Position numbers and translations under genes: made by a program
In this document: piece after piece, positions 11,220-21,984 of the stretch
How the letters are laid out: each line of letters opens with the position of its first letter
How positions within the stretch are numbered: the stretch's first letter is position 1
Notes under the pieces: model-generated
What the model was told of the DNA's origin: nothing
Seen by the model: only the letters and a program-made list of their open reading frames with translations
The model's database searches: none
NCBI GenBank assembly: GCA_039566865.1
Contig: CM076955.1
Coordinates: forward strand, 14,095,501-14,159,500
Direction: 5' to 3'
Origin: Aurelia coerulea
Taxonomy: Eukaryota > Cnidaria > Scyphozoa > Semaeostomeae > Ulmaridae
Length of the DNA stretch: 64,000 nucleotides

Positions 11220-11530
11220 GAGGAAGAAGAACGAAGAAAAAGCAACATTATCAACCTGTTCCAGAGATGGAAAAAGTGCGTGAAGCCGCGAAGCAGCTTC
11301 GCAGGAAGCTAGTTTGTCTGGAAGGAAGAAGAGGGAGGAAAGGGAGCAAGCGGAATAAAAGGAGTGAAATACACGATGCAAGGAGGAAATAAGAAGTGAA
11401 CGAAAAAAGGAAAAAGAAGAAAGAAGGATGGATAAAAAAAGATAGGACGAAGAGAAAACAAAGATTGAAAACATAACGAGGAAGGGAAGGAATAAACCAA
11501 AGGAAAGCATAAAAGAAAGAGGAAAGCAAT
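11220..11530 (+). repeat. Purine-rich tract in intron 11
   Basis: About 300 bp are strongly biased to A and G on the plus strand (for example GGAAGAAGAGGGAGGAAAGG and AAAAAAGGAAAAAGAAGAAA). The opposite strand therefore shows long Phe/Ser/Leu-rich open frames, which I regard as artefacts. Degenerate Lys/Arg/Glu-rich coding-like frames on the plus strand are broken by stops. Confidence 0.6.
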
Positions 11531-11718
11531 GGCTCCTTTCATTGAATCGTGATAATTTGTAAAACCTTAAGCTTAATAGCATGCAAAGCAATAAACATGA
11601 AACATGATAATTCCACGGCAAGAGTGACTCTAAACATGCCCTAAGAAAACTGAAATGTGTGTTGTGCAAGAGCTCAACGGTGCATTATTGCCCATGGTTA
11701 CATCTATTTACTTCTTAC

Positions 11719-11957
11719 CAATCTCTTGTTATGCTCCAATTCTTTTTTCATGATATTCATCAATCTCTCTTGTTTTCTGCTTGCTTCCTCGATCTGTTTT
11801 TGAACTTTTGTTGGTTTTCGAAGGTGAGCAGCTTTTGTGAGATTTGATATTTGGCGCATTTGTTTCTGCCACATCATTTTTGCAGTGACTGGCGATAAAT
11901 AGAGATGAGGAAACTCGTCCTCCATCACAGGAAGAATGTCATCTTCTTCAATCACAA
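11719..11957 (-). CDS. CEP95: CEP95 exon 11
   Basis: The acceptor ATCAAACAG comes in at phase 1 (C plus TT gives Leu), and the exon ends in phase 0 at TTG before GTAAGA. The 79 codons include VIEEDDILPVMEDEFPHLYL, then SPVTAKMMWQKQMRQI, and a coiled coil VQKQIEEASRKQERLMNIMK ending ELEHNKRL. The acidic DEFPHLYLSP segment leads into the helix-rich C-terminal half. Confidence 0.87.
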
Positions 11958-12101
11958 CTGTTTGATAACAAATAAATAAATAAATATGTAAACAAACGAA
12001 CGAGAAAAGAAGTCAGTTACAGGCCTTGTGATAAGGGTCAGCATTGCTTGGAGAAATATCCTCCATTTTCCGTTGTGCAAAGTTGTAGTATTGTACAGTA
12101 C

Positions 12102-12745
12102 CGGGTGGGAAAAAAAAAGAATCCACGTTTGGAAGGCCACTACTCCCTGAATATCAAAGCAATGATAATAAACACTCTCTTGTTTATTGCCAATAAGTTC
12201 AACTAGGTTCAGTAATTCACCCGGCTTTAATCGCCCATTCCTTCCCGTGGATGTGGGAGATTTTCTGCAGAAAGCCCCTTCCAAAACCTGCACGAAATGA
12301 GTGAAAATATATTACGCTACTTATTTTGGAAGTTAGATTTAATTCAACTTTTTTGCGACCAGCGCCCAGAGCAAATCAAATAAGCACCAGAAGAGCCAGC
12401 CAAGCCAGCACGAGCAAATACGCATGCTCAGACCATTGGTCGAGCGACCAGATTCACACAAGTGGAAATCATTCACGCGACTGCTCTCGAGCGATCGCAC
12501 GGATCGCGCGACCAAATTCGCATAAGGGACACCCGCCTTAAGGCAGAAATCTTAGTAAAATTTGTTCGTGACTTTGGGCACATTTTGAAGGTTTCTCTCA
12601 TAATTTCCGAAAGGAGTGGCCAATTTTAGTCAGGTAAATGTTGAAATAGATTTGAACATATCTTGCATCAAACTATATATTTTCTTTTATCATCGTCTTG
12701 ATATCCAGGGAGCCGTGACCCTGCAAACGGGGATTCTTTTCATTA
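12102..12745. mobile_element. Decayed TIR element with GC-rich centre
   Basis: The left arm starts TACCGGGTGGGAAAAAA and continues to CCACTACTCCCTGAATATCA. The right arm (12541-12745) ends TTGATATCCAGGGAGCCGTG, then AAACGGGGATTC. They are diverged inverted repeats related to the element at 1490-3001. The middle (12340-12535) is unusually GC-rich, with several CGAGCGATCG- and GCGCGACC-type palindromic words. No coding function is recognised. Confidence 0.5.
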
Positions 12746-12997
12746 TCTCATTCAGTAGTTTGTAGATAGAGTAATCCGTAATATGTATTGTAAAATGTTT
12801 AATGGAATATAAAAAACCAAGTCTAAATCATACTCCTATTGCTATCAAAGGACAAATCCTAGGTTAGTAGGACTGATTATAAAATGAAAGATTGCACTGT
12901 CATTATCTGTTATCATTATATTATCAAGCTAAAAGTTTTTGCGAGATCTTTACGTGACAGCTTATGTGAGACAAACTTTCGTTATATGAGATGTATA

Positions 12998-13602
12998 CCG
13001 GGTGTCCCAAAAAAATGTATACAGATTTCGTTGACTCCAGCGATGTGAATTTAGCTTCAATCAATGGCTAACTACTCTCAAAATGTTCCTCGATAGTTAA
13101 CTTGAACATAGATACCTCGTTTGTTGGTATTGGTGCTTTGAGAGCAGAGATATCGATCTTGAACGCTCAAATTTGAGTCCACAAGCAAACCAGAGCTTTG
13201 GCCGTTTGGCCTAAGCAAATTCCTGAAGCACATCGAAATTAAGAACTGAAATTAATGAGAAATTAAGAAATGCGCAATGGGTGACTGGGGGATGACTTCT
13301 GGAAAACAAAATAATACAAGATCTAATATTGTTCAAATTTTATCAAGGCTATCGTTGATTTATACGCTGTGCCGTAAGAAATTGCTTAGGCCAAAAGGCT
13401 AAAGTTCTGGTTTGCAGGACGAGGCAAATTTGAGCTTTCAAGCTTAACATGTCTGCTCTCAAAGTACCAATATCAACAAACGAGGTGTCTATGTTCAAGT
13501 TAACTATCGAGGAACATTTTTAGAGTGATTAGACATTGATTGAAGCTAAAATTCACAGCGCTGGAGTCAACCAAATCTGTATACATTTTTTAGGACACCC
13601 GG
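12998..13602. mobile_element. 605-bp TIR element flanked by TA
   Basis: The ends are CCGGGTGTCCCAAAAAAATG and its reverse complement (CATTTTTTAGGACACCCGG). Arms of about 200 bp match closely, sharing TGTATACAGATTT, GTTCCTCGATAGTTAAC and TTTGGCCTAAGCAA. A TA dinucleotide sits at each boundary (12996-12997 and 13603-13604). TA flanks fit a Tc1/mariner-type MITE; the superfamily is inference. Confidence 0.8.
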
Positions 13603-13604
13603 TA

Positions 13605-14524
13605 TTTGTTGAAGTGTAAGCACCATATGCAATAGGAACTACATGACTGTACGCCCTTTCCCACTGTATTTGTCAACGTTTGTCGGAAAATCCATAAACA
13701 AAGTCAATGATATCTTATGTTCTTGACAGATCCAAAATAGAAAAGGAAGTGGCAAATTATTTTCCTTTTGTACTGTTCCTTAGAAATGATTGTATATCTC
13801 CGTTGTTTTGATATTTCGTCTGGTTTTCTAATCAAGCTAGTTTGCTGCCTTGAAGGAAGAACAAATAGTCTAAATAGACATGAGTGCGGCACGTGGTCTT
13901 CTTTTTTGTTTTGTTCTTAAACGTGATAGCTAAATCTCCGTTCATGGACTTTCCTTCACTCAAACTGGTTCATATTTACTCAAGATCGATTCTCACAGCG
14001 TGATTTCCAGTTACGAAGCAAAATCGGAAAACAACTGCTTTATCAAATTTGTCACCTCAAATTTACTTAAATCTCAAATTGAGTTACAGAAAGACATCTG
14101 CCGTATGTGGAAATGTTGCATGTATTTAATAACTTGTTAGACCTTACGGAGATTAACAGATAACTCTTTCTTATCGCAGAGATGATGTCTATGCTGCACT
14201 GTTGGCTGTCTTAAAAAACAAGCATTTTGGACTTTGCATTCGACGGAAACATGTCTTTTAGCTGTGCGTTCAAAAGTTATATAACTTTACCAAAGCGAAT
14301 TTAATATTGTGTTACACCGACTGTTTAGCTGTCTGCAAGCACATAGTTTCGCATCACACATACATGAAACATTAACAATTCTAACAAAAAAACAGCTTTA
14401 TTCTACCGGGTGAGTCGGAAAAATGTATGCATTGTTTGAAAAAGTGTACAGGGAAAGCTATGCAGCTAATTTGTAACACGGTAAACGCCTGCAAATAAGA
14501 ACAGAATGAATTGAGAATGTGCAG
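13605..14524. other. Intron 10 DNA without recognised features
   Basis: AT-rich intronic sequence in which no coding frame, repeat copy or RNA gene was recognised. Confidence 0.4.
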
Positions 14525-14911
14525 GTTGAAATTTTGACATTAGACCCCTAATATTATATAAGAGCCCATTCAGCCTGAAATTTGTAATAGGTTCTTATGT
14601 TATTTCTAGATCATCACATTAGAGTAAAACCATAGCTGCTTATAAACAATCATAAGCAAACTTCTGTTCCTTCCACAAAAGATTCCTCTACTGCGCACAA
14701 GACCTTATGAACTGAATTGCGGTAACTGACAGTAAGTAATAGCCTTGACTTTGGAATCTGAACGAAGAAATTAAAGAAAGCCCTGAACAAAATGATAAGA
14801 ATCGATTCAAGAACCTGGACAGCCAAATTTCCCACCAAATACGAAATATATAAGAACCTAGTCAGGCTGATTTGCAAAATTGCAGGATCTTATACGCGGC
14901 TGTTTACTGTA
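14525..14911. mobile_element. Decayed copy of the TACAGTAAA-type MITE
   Basis: The right end reads CTTATACGCGGCTGTTTACTGTA, which matches the terminus of the element at 23069-23658. Internal ATATAAGAACCTAGTCAGGCTG and GAGCCCATTCAGCCTG are inverted copies. The left terminus is poorly preserved. Confidence 0.5.
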
Positions 14912-15710
14912 TTTCATTTTCGTCATCTCAGTGAGGCTTCAACTTCATTTTTAGATTGTTTTAACTGAAATCAGGACCTAGCCTAAAAAGTCTCAGTTTG
15001 TTAGAAAGCAGCCAAAAATGGGCTATTTACTATCACGTAAATTTCGAATTCTTGATGCTCAGCATTGATGAGAGAGCAACAAGGATAAATTTTTTAACAC
15101 AATAGCATGAGTTGTTTTTGTTGGCACTTAATTAAAAGCAATTAGCGACTGCCGACAAAGGAAATTCCCTCGACCAGTAATTCAAAACAAACAAAGCCGC
15201 AAACTTTTCTCTGAAACTCAGGTAGCTAGCGCGCTCGTTGAGCATTCCAGAAATTGTTTCTAAGAGCAAACATGAGCATATATCGAAAGAAGGAGGATAT
15301 ATCTACACATCTACATCGGACATTTATTTCTTTGGTTCAGAAGCTGAGCAGTAAGTGTTTTAATTACACCCAAAAACTAAGAGAATTGAATCGCCTCCCA
15401 GTCGGCTTTTAGCTTTTGCTTTTGCAGCTTTGTTTGTTTTGAATTACTGGTTGAGGGAATTTCCTTTGTCTGCGATCGATAATCACTTTGAATTACGGTG
15501 TAAATCAAAGCAACTCATGCTATTGTCTTACAAAATCTGTCCTTGCTGCAGAGAGCATAATTACACTTACACTTGAGAGAGCAATACTTTCTGTGTCATT
15601 AAAGGCAAGGCCTGAGCTTAGAAAAACATTATTTTTCCACTTTATTGGTTGAAAAGTGGATTAAATCTAATAGTGACACACTTACAATTTTAGTGAAAGC
15701 CCACGGAAGC
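14912..15710. repeat. Intron DNA with a diverged inverted repeat
   Basis: GAGTTGTTTTTGTTGGCACTTA... with GGAAATTCCCTCGACCAGTAATTC (about 15108-15185) is mirrored by GAATTACTGGTTGAGGGAATTTCC ... AAAGCAACTCATGCTATTG (about 15437-15525). The arms are about 75-80 bp and about 250 bp apart. It looks like a decayed fold-back element. Confidence 0.5.
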
Positions 15711-15712
15711 TA

Positions 15713-16621
15713 CCGGGTGTCCGAGAAACTGTATAAAGTTTGAAAAATTCTGACGCCGACAGTTTAAAGCTAATTACCCAAAGCATATTTTTTTGTTAGC
15801 CTTCATTGGCTGAATACAATTTTAATAGCTTTCTGACCGCTGTGGGTAACTTGGTTGAAGAGCTATAAATTAGCAAACGCAAAATGTACTCTAAGGCCCA
15901 AACCAGAGCCGCCATTGTTAGACCACGTAGTCAAGAAACTCTAAGCATAGCAACCCATGATACTCCCGGGAAAATATTTCCTGCTGATTTGAATTGAACT
16001 AATTAACAAAACTGAATCAAAGACTTTCCTGGAGAAAAAACATCACTGTATGTTATTGGTCAAGGGACCTTTACTAAAATGAACCGGTTATTCCTAAGAT
16101 TGCAATTTTGATGAAAATAAAGTAACATAAATCCCTTGATTAATGATAACGTAATATGATTAAATAATTTAAAAAGGAAAGGCCACGATACTAGTGTTGA
16201 TTGTCGGATCCGAAGATGCTTGCGGTGACGAATGAATAAAATTGAAGGCAGAAACACCGCAATACGACAAAAAACAACAGCAAATGAGTGAATTTCCTTT
16301 GAGAATGTTTTCTTATCGGTTTCTAACAATAAGAATCCTGAAACATATCAGCGTTGGATGTGGAGCTATGGAGTGCCAACATGCTTCTGTCATCCCTAAA
16401 ATTGTTAGCTCTTCTCTTCTGGGAGCTCTGGTTTGGGCCTAAGAGGAAATTTTACACAAGTAGATTTATTGCTCTGCAACCAAGTTACCGAAAATTATGA
16501 GAAAAATGTCAAAATGTAATTCAGCCATTGAGGGTTAACATAAAAATAGTTTCTGGGCGATTTGATCGAAACTCTTGGCATTATAATCTTTCGAACTTGT
16601 ATACGGTTTTGGGACACCCGA
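15713..16621. mobile_element. 909-bp TIR element flanked by TA
   Basis: The left end CCGGGTGTCCGAGAAACTG and the right end (reverse complement TCGGGTGTCCCAAAACCG) are flanked by TA at 15711-15712 and 16622-16623. The arms share GGTAACTTGGTTG, AGAGC(T/A)ATAAAT and GGCCCAAACCAGAGC. This is the same terminal class as 12998-13602 but a different interior. No transposase was seen. Confidence 0.75.
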
Positions 16622-16968
16622 TAGTCATCTGTAATTCTTGATTTGAGATTAAGAGCGTGCGTTGTAAATTGTTAAAATATTCTCGTTAAGCCCTTAGCCA
16701 GACAATGACACTGTAATTTCTAAGATTAATTTAAAGTTTTTGGGCAAGTTTCAAACAATGTCTACATTGTTTTGACCCACCCGAGACTCATATATATCCT
16801 TGTATATCTTAATTGAATTACCTCCCTTCCACCAAAAGTTTGTCAATGTAGCTACAGCGCTCTACTCTATTATCGCTTTTTAAGGCAAGGTGGCAAGGTC
16901 AGCAATAACCCGTTCATATTTACTATTTACGCGGTAAGCTCCTTGTCTTAAAAAGTATAAACACTTAC

Positions 16969-17361
16969 GTCTTCCCCTTCTCCGCGCTCTGGGCACAGGG
17001 CTACAAGAGGCACTCCTCTTCCTCTGTTTACTGACCTCTCTTTCAGGTTTTCGGGATCGCTGCCCATATATTCTTGCTAGTTTACTTGCACTTCTGTTAG
17101 CTGAATTCTGAAGTGGTGCTTTCGTTTGCTTTTCTTCTGCAATGCCGGTCTTCATTTTGTGTTTTTGTTTCTGCTGAGTTTCTTTCAAATCCCTGGTGTA
17201 TTGTTTTTTGACATTTTCTATTCTGCTTTCATTTTCTCTGTCTTCTTTTTTCAAAGATCTGATTAGTCTCTCTAATCTATCGTCTCTGCTTTCTCGGAGA
17301 TGGTCTTTGAAATGAACTCTCTTTCTTCGTTCGAATTGATCTCTCTTGTCACCTCTATCAT
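16969..17361 (-). CDS. CEP95: CEP95 exon 10 (basic, low-complexity linker)
   Basis: The acceptor CTTTACCGTAG leads into G-plus-AT (Asp) and the donor is GTAAGT; phase 1 at both ends. About 130 codons are dominated by Arg, Lys, Glu and Ser: DRGDKRDQFERRKRVHFKDH, then KKEDRENESRIENVKKQYTR, then SKLARIYGQRSRKPEREVSK and a closing RARRRGRR. It has no globular domain and is probably disordered or helical. The reading frame continues past the donor for about 30 codons, so the GTAAGT call and phase agreement decide the end. Confidence 0.82.
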
Positions 17362-17474
17362 CTACGGTAAAGTAATCAGAGAAGTACTTGAAGAAAATTT
17401 GGAAAATATTGCGGCTGGAAAATACTGGCATTAACTTTCATGGTTCGATCAAAGAAAGATACCTCAGAGGAATC

Positions 17475-18965
17475 AACGGTCACGCATTTTTTTTTTATAT
17501 ATATTCAATCTAAAAAATTTACATGGCAGATTACTACCTACACTACTTAATCTACTTTACAACACTACCATTACATTATTATTATTTATACACGAAACCC
17601 CTTCAGCTAAAAACCTAATACAGTTCTTTCTACTATAAATAATGAAATAAGATCTAAAAAAAATGTGCTGTTCTTCCAGAGGGTCGTGTTTGGGGTTATT
17701 TGTTTCTTGGCATGTTCAGCTCGTCAAATGCACTTTTAGTTCTTTTTTGAAGCGCCCGAGTGTTTGGATTTCGCTAATATTAGTTGGAATATCGTTCCAA
17801 GTCTTTAAGGCAGAGTAGTAAAATCCTTTTTTGGCATGTTCAGTTTTCAGCCTGGGGATCTGGAGATCCTTACAATTCCTTGTTTCATAATTTGAGAATG
17901 CGGATCTATATTGGTACTTATCCCAAAGGCATTCCGGACTCAACTTGTTTAGAATCTTATATGCCATCACAGAACGATCAAATCGAATAAGATTTTCAAC
18001 ACTTAGCCAATAAGATGACCATTCGTCCTTTTTGCGTGCATTTTCTATTATGGAATGAGCCCTGTTATGCAGACGTTGGAGGGTATCTAATTTAGTTTTT
18101 GAGAGACTCCCCCAAATAACATTTGCATAGCGAAGATGACTTTCCACGATTGCGTAGAATACACTACACAATTGTGATTGCGGTATGATATTTTTTAACT
18201 TTTTTTTAAGGCAGACAAACCACCGCAAACTTTGGACGTGACAGCTTTAAACTGTTCGTCCCATGTGAGACTTTCGTCTATGATAACTCCGAGAGATTTG
18301 GACTTTGGTACCCGTTTAATTTCCGTGTCGTTTAACAACAGAGCTCCCGAGATTTGAAGTGGCTTTATTCTACGGGGGTGACCTATTGTCATATATTCTG
18401 TTTTAGTCGGGTTAGGACTTAATTTGTTTATCCTCATCCACTCAGAGAGGTTGACCAGTTCTTGCTGCGTATCAAGTACTAGACTTTCTATATCATCTGA
18501 CGCGATCGTGATTTGTGTGTCATCGGCATAGAGACTGGCTTGTGAAAATTCTAGGCACTTTTCAAAGTCGTTGAGATAAATAATGAAAAGGAGAGGACCA
18601 AGGCAAGAGCCCTGGGGTATGCCACAAGTAATATTTCTTATGTTTGATCGGTGTCCATTAGCAGCACAATATTGTTTTCTCTCATTTAAATACGATTCAA
18701 ACCAATCACCCGTGGATCCTCTAATACCATACGCACGAAGCTTTTTCATAAGGACAGAATGGTCAACTGTATCGAAGGCTTTCTTGAGGTCCAAAAATAA
18801 GGTCAAATTAATTTTCCTAGAATCCATGTTTTCATACCAATAATCAGTGCTGCTGATTAAGGATGTTATGGTGGAGCATAACTTTTGAAAAGCTGATTGA
18901 TTACAGGTAAGCTTTTTGTTCGCTTTAAGGAAATCAAATAGCTGATCATGCACTACGACTACGAT
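17475..18965 (-). pseudogene. CR1/L2-like LINE, 5'-truncated, one frameshift in RT ORF
   Basis: The minus-strand reverse transcriptase is read from 18953 to 17716. The first part carries LDLKKAFDTVDHSVL, GIPQGSCLGPLLFI and LYADDTQ, the classical RT blocks with the YADD catalytic pair. The frame shifts near 18205 in a run of A's and continues with KNIIPQSQLCSVFYAIVESH and HLTS at the stop (17716). The copy starts within the RT (VVHDQLF), so endonuclease and N-terminus are missing. The 3' UTR runs to an A/T-rich tail near 17475, about 110 bp upstream of the CEP95 exon 10 acceptor. It lies in the sense orientation of CEP95. Confidence 0.88.
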
Positions 18966-19072
18966 ACCAAGAGGAGCAAAATACTATGTCAACCCCGAGG
19001 CCTTAAAAAGAAGAAAAACATTGAAAAAGTACATTTATATAAACCAGACAAACAGAGCTACAAGCTAATTAA

Positions 19073-19957
19073 CCCTATTCTACATGGGTAAATCAAGCAC
19101 CACTTTCTCATGGGGGGGGGGGCTAAAAAGGCCCCCCAGATTTTCTAAGCAACCGTAGTGCCTATGGCAACGCAACTTGGTACACATGATTACCAATCAA
19201 TTATGATTCTAAAAATAGCATCATATGCTAATTGGTCACATGATCCGTTGCTAGGCAACGCAAAGACAATGGAAATTTGCTGATTTTGGCTCTCCTCCTA
19301 AAAACGTAATATTTTCAAACAAAAATAGTCAATAAATAACTTTAAAGTTATAAATATGATACATATTGAGTGTTCTTAATGAAAAATGTCAAAAATTCTA
19401 TTTTTGGAATTCTATTGTTATCACAGCTGTCAATCAAAGTCATTGTTCACACCTAAACAAATTAGTTGATGCTTTATTGGCATTTTAAATACGTTTTTAG
19501 TAATAACAACCATATGAAATTGATCTTGAATTGTTAATTAGTCAATTTTGATCATAATACACTAATTATTTCATATGTTTATCATAAATATGACGTCATA
19601 TATAAGTATGACGTCATAGATCTTAAATTTTGCTGATGTCAGCAAAACACAAAAATTTATATATCAAATGAAAGTAGACTTCAAGACAAACTGATTGGTA
19701 CCAATTGCATTGAAATCAGATGTGTACGAGAAAAGTTATGCATGTTTTACTGATTTTCTGAGAGACCTGTTGCCAAATATGGGCATGTCATAGTCACGTG
19801 ACCAATTATATAACAATGAACTATTGTTAATTTGATGCAATATTAAATTTGATTAAAAGTCACCCAAGTTCCAGTGTTTTATCATGCTTAGTTTAAGAGT
19901 AATTACAGGAAGTAAGGTTGGGGGGCCTTTTTTGCCCCCCCCCCATGTAGAATAGGG
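19073..19957. mobile_element. piggyBac-like MITE with TTAA target duplication
   Basis: The ends are CCCTATTCTACATGGG and CCCATGTAGAATAGGG, immediately flanked by TTAA (19069-19072 and 19958-19961). TTAA duplication and a CCCTA start are the piggyBac signature. Inside are GGCCCCCCA and its complement next to G- and C-runs. The left terminus contains an extra stretch of about 24 bp (TAAATCAAGCACCACTTTCT) followed by a second CATGGGG. There is no transposase. Two TGACGTCA palindromes lie near 19590 and 19611. Confidence 0.85.
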
Positions 19958-19961
19958 TTAA

Positions 19962-20515
19962 GACACATAATTGAAGAAAGAAAACAAACAAACAAAAAGA
20001 CAAAACAAAACAAAAACAAATTACTAAAAACAGACACATACAGAAGGGATTTGGGTGCTCTATTCAGGGATTCCAGTAACCTTCAACCAAATCGTTCCGT
20101 TTCAGAAATGTACTTAATTGTTAAATTTAAGATTAATTTGTTTGCTTCCAAGGGCAAATTTTTGTTTCCGTACAGAAGAAGTTGCAACATATTGATATCT
20201 GAACCCTCAGAATATCCATAAGCTTCGAGTACATCATTGAAACCAGCGAGAAGACTGCATCTATGCTCTCTGAAAGAATTGCAGAGCAGCAAGAAATGCT
20301 CCGTATCCTCTATGCCATCGTTTACTGGACACATTGGATTGATTGTATCTTTAAAATTATGTTTAAATTTGTGGAAATTGAGTTTGCTTTGCCCCACCCT
20401 TAACTGTGTTAAACATGCAATCCCTTTTGGGCTATGAATACCATATACAGAATTAGCAGGAGGCCTAATTTGAGAAAATAATTTTTTCCTAAAGACGCTA
20501 ACATTCACCGTGGTG
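19962..20515 (-). pseudogene. LINE fragment with RT C-terminal zinc-binding segment
   Basis: A minus-strand frame from 20508 to 20083 (141 codons) carries FRKKLFSQIRPPANSVYGIH, LTQLRVGQSKLNFHKFKHNF and CPVNDGIEDTEHFLLLC. The Cys-x-n-His-Phe-x3-Cys pattern belongs to the zinc-binding tail found after the RT in some LINEs. The product ends IKYISETERFG. The 3' UTR seems to continue through the piggyBac-like insertion to about 18970. The 5' part of the element is absent. Confidence 0.75.
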
Positions 20516-20517
20516 TT

Positions 20518-20720
20518 GGGGAAGGTGTTGTGGCGCAGTGGTGTAATGCTCTGACTTTGCAGCCAGAACAGTCAGGCGGACAGGGTTCGATACCCGGTAG
20601 GGCCCCACCACTTGAGCGTCATGACAACGGGTCGCGGACTCGATTAGCGCTTAGCTACTTCTGTGATCCAAGCGCTTGGCGCTAAAAACCGCAACTTCAC
20701 CTTCACCTTCACCTTTATTC
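20518..20720 (+). repeat. tRNA-derived SINE with intact A and B boxes
   Basis: The A box TGGCGCAGTGG is at 20531-20541 and the B box GGTTCGATACC at 20584-20594, the spacing expected of a pol III promoter. The body includes CAGCCAGAACAGTCAGGCGG and GGGCCCCACCACTTGAGCG. The 3' tail is (CACCTT)n at 20698-20720. The copy at 3664-3851 is the same family. It abuts the 5' break of the LINE fragment at 20515. It is not a functional tRNA, because no cloverleaf 3' half is present. Confidence 0.85.
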
Positions 20721-21244
20721 GCTGTTTAGAAAGAGACAGAGTAATTTTAAAAAGTTTAGATAACAAAATGACAATAGTCCTGAGTTTCATTGTTATCAAT
20801 TGTGATAATAACAGAGAGAAGACACTATTCGGGCTACAGGTGTCAATTGGAATATATTTCGTCGGGCAAACTTGTGCAGATGACCAGTTGCAAGACATTT
20901 TGCGGGAGTAAACTTCAGCTGATTTACCTCAAAAATTTCGAAACCATATAAATTTCTCTACTCCGCTCCAAGAAAGTATCAACTTCTTGACAGGTCATTG
21001 TATGTAATGAATTAAACAGATCTTGAAATGACTATTACCCTTTTTGAGAAAATTTTGTTGATTTTTGCCAGACCATTTCCTGAATTATAAACGGTGTATT
21101 TCGAGTAAAATTCCATGGTCCGGTAACAGCCTAAGACCCCGTTGACACTGTGCCGGTACAAATTTGGATCCAAACAAAATTGTAACGGATCAGCTTCCTG
21201 TTTAAACTGCCCCTGCCAAACCGGAACACTTTCTGCATCCTTTT

Positions 21245-21640
21245 GTCGGTAGGGAAATTCATTTCATTTCATATCATTTTTATTCATTTCAACAGGGTTA
21301 TACATTCAGTAGAATTAAATACACTGATTTTCAATGTGCCCTACTTAAAAACCTAACTAACCTAATTACACGAATAAATTACAAAGCAACCTGTATTACA
21401 AAGAAAAATAAAAAATTATGTATAATATGTTCTGGTTAGAAAAGAAAAAATTTGATGCTGTACGAGAACTTTTACACCTTTTGATTCTTCAAAGCTTGTT
21501 TCAGCAAATTTTTGAAAGTGGCCAGTGAAGGGAATTTTTATTTCTGTGCTAAGTTTATTCCACACAGTTACACCTTGATATGAGAAACTACGTTGCCCGT
21601 AAGAGGTTGTAAAGTGAGGTTTTTCTCTACTTGTTGCTTT
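21245..21640 (-). pseudogene. LINE 3' end fragment
   Basis: On the minus strand, from about 21625, the frame reads KPHFTTSYGQRSFSYQGVTV then WNKLSTEIKIPFTGHF, a typical C-terminus of a non-LTR RT ORF (S/F-x-Y-x-G-x3-WN). It ends in an AAATGAAAT-type tail at 21290-21250. It lies 160 bp beyond the donor side of CEP95 exon 9 and is truncated at its 5' end. Confidence 0.65.
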
Positions 21641-21801
21641 CCTTTTCTTCTTTTCATTCTTCCTTTCTTTATTTCTGGAGACCTAAAAAATGCTGGGACC
21701 ATTGGTGTAGTTTCGCTATTTCTTCCACCCCTAACAAGATCTGAAGAAAAACCTGTTATCGCGGTTTTTGTTCAATACAATTCATCAAAAGAAGATCTTA
21801 C

Positions 21802-21921
21802 CTTGTAACTGAGATAATCTTTGCTGAATCAGTTCTTTGCGACCACGATCTCTTGGTTTGGTGATTCCCGGTTTGGTGACTCCCGGTTTTCTGTGCAGCG
21901 AATCAGGTTCTAAGCCATAAT
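21802..21921 (-). CDS. CEP95: CEP95 exon 9
   Basis: The acceptor TCTTTTTCCAAG gives G-plus-AT (Asp), and the donor is GTAAGA; phase 1 at both ends. It encodes DYGLEPDSLHRKPGVTKPGI then TKPRDRGRKELIQQRLSQLQ. An alternative in-frame acceptor lies 10 bases downstream (GGCTTAG before AACC), but the upstream one has the better pyrimidine tract. The pair GVTKPG/GITKP is a short internal repeat. Confidence 0.8.
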
Positions 21922-21984
21922 CTTGGAAAAAGAGATGATATGTTATATATTATCATCATTACCACTCCTATTTGGGTTAATGAT

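Noticed and set aside
11088..11669. 193-codon minus-strand open frame rich in Phe, Ser and Leu, like a membrane protein
   Set aside because: It is the complement of a purine-rich tract. Composition alone explains the lack of stops, and it shares no splice logic with CEP95.
12326..12541. 71-codon Ser/Arg-rich plus-strand frame
   Set aside because: It lies in the GC-rich centre of a decayed TIR element, and the composition suggests chance.
20531..20605. tRNA gene
   Set aside because: Only the promoter-bearing 5' part is tRNA-like. The body and microsatellite tail, and a second dispersed copy, show it is a SINE.
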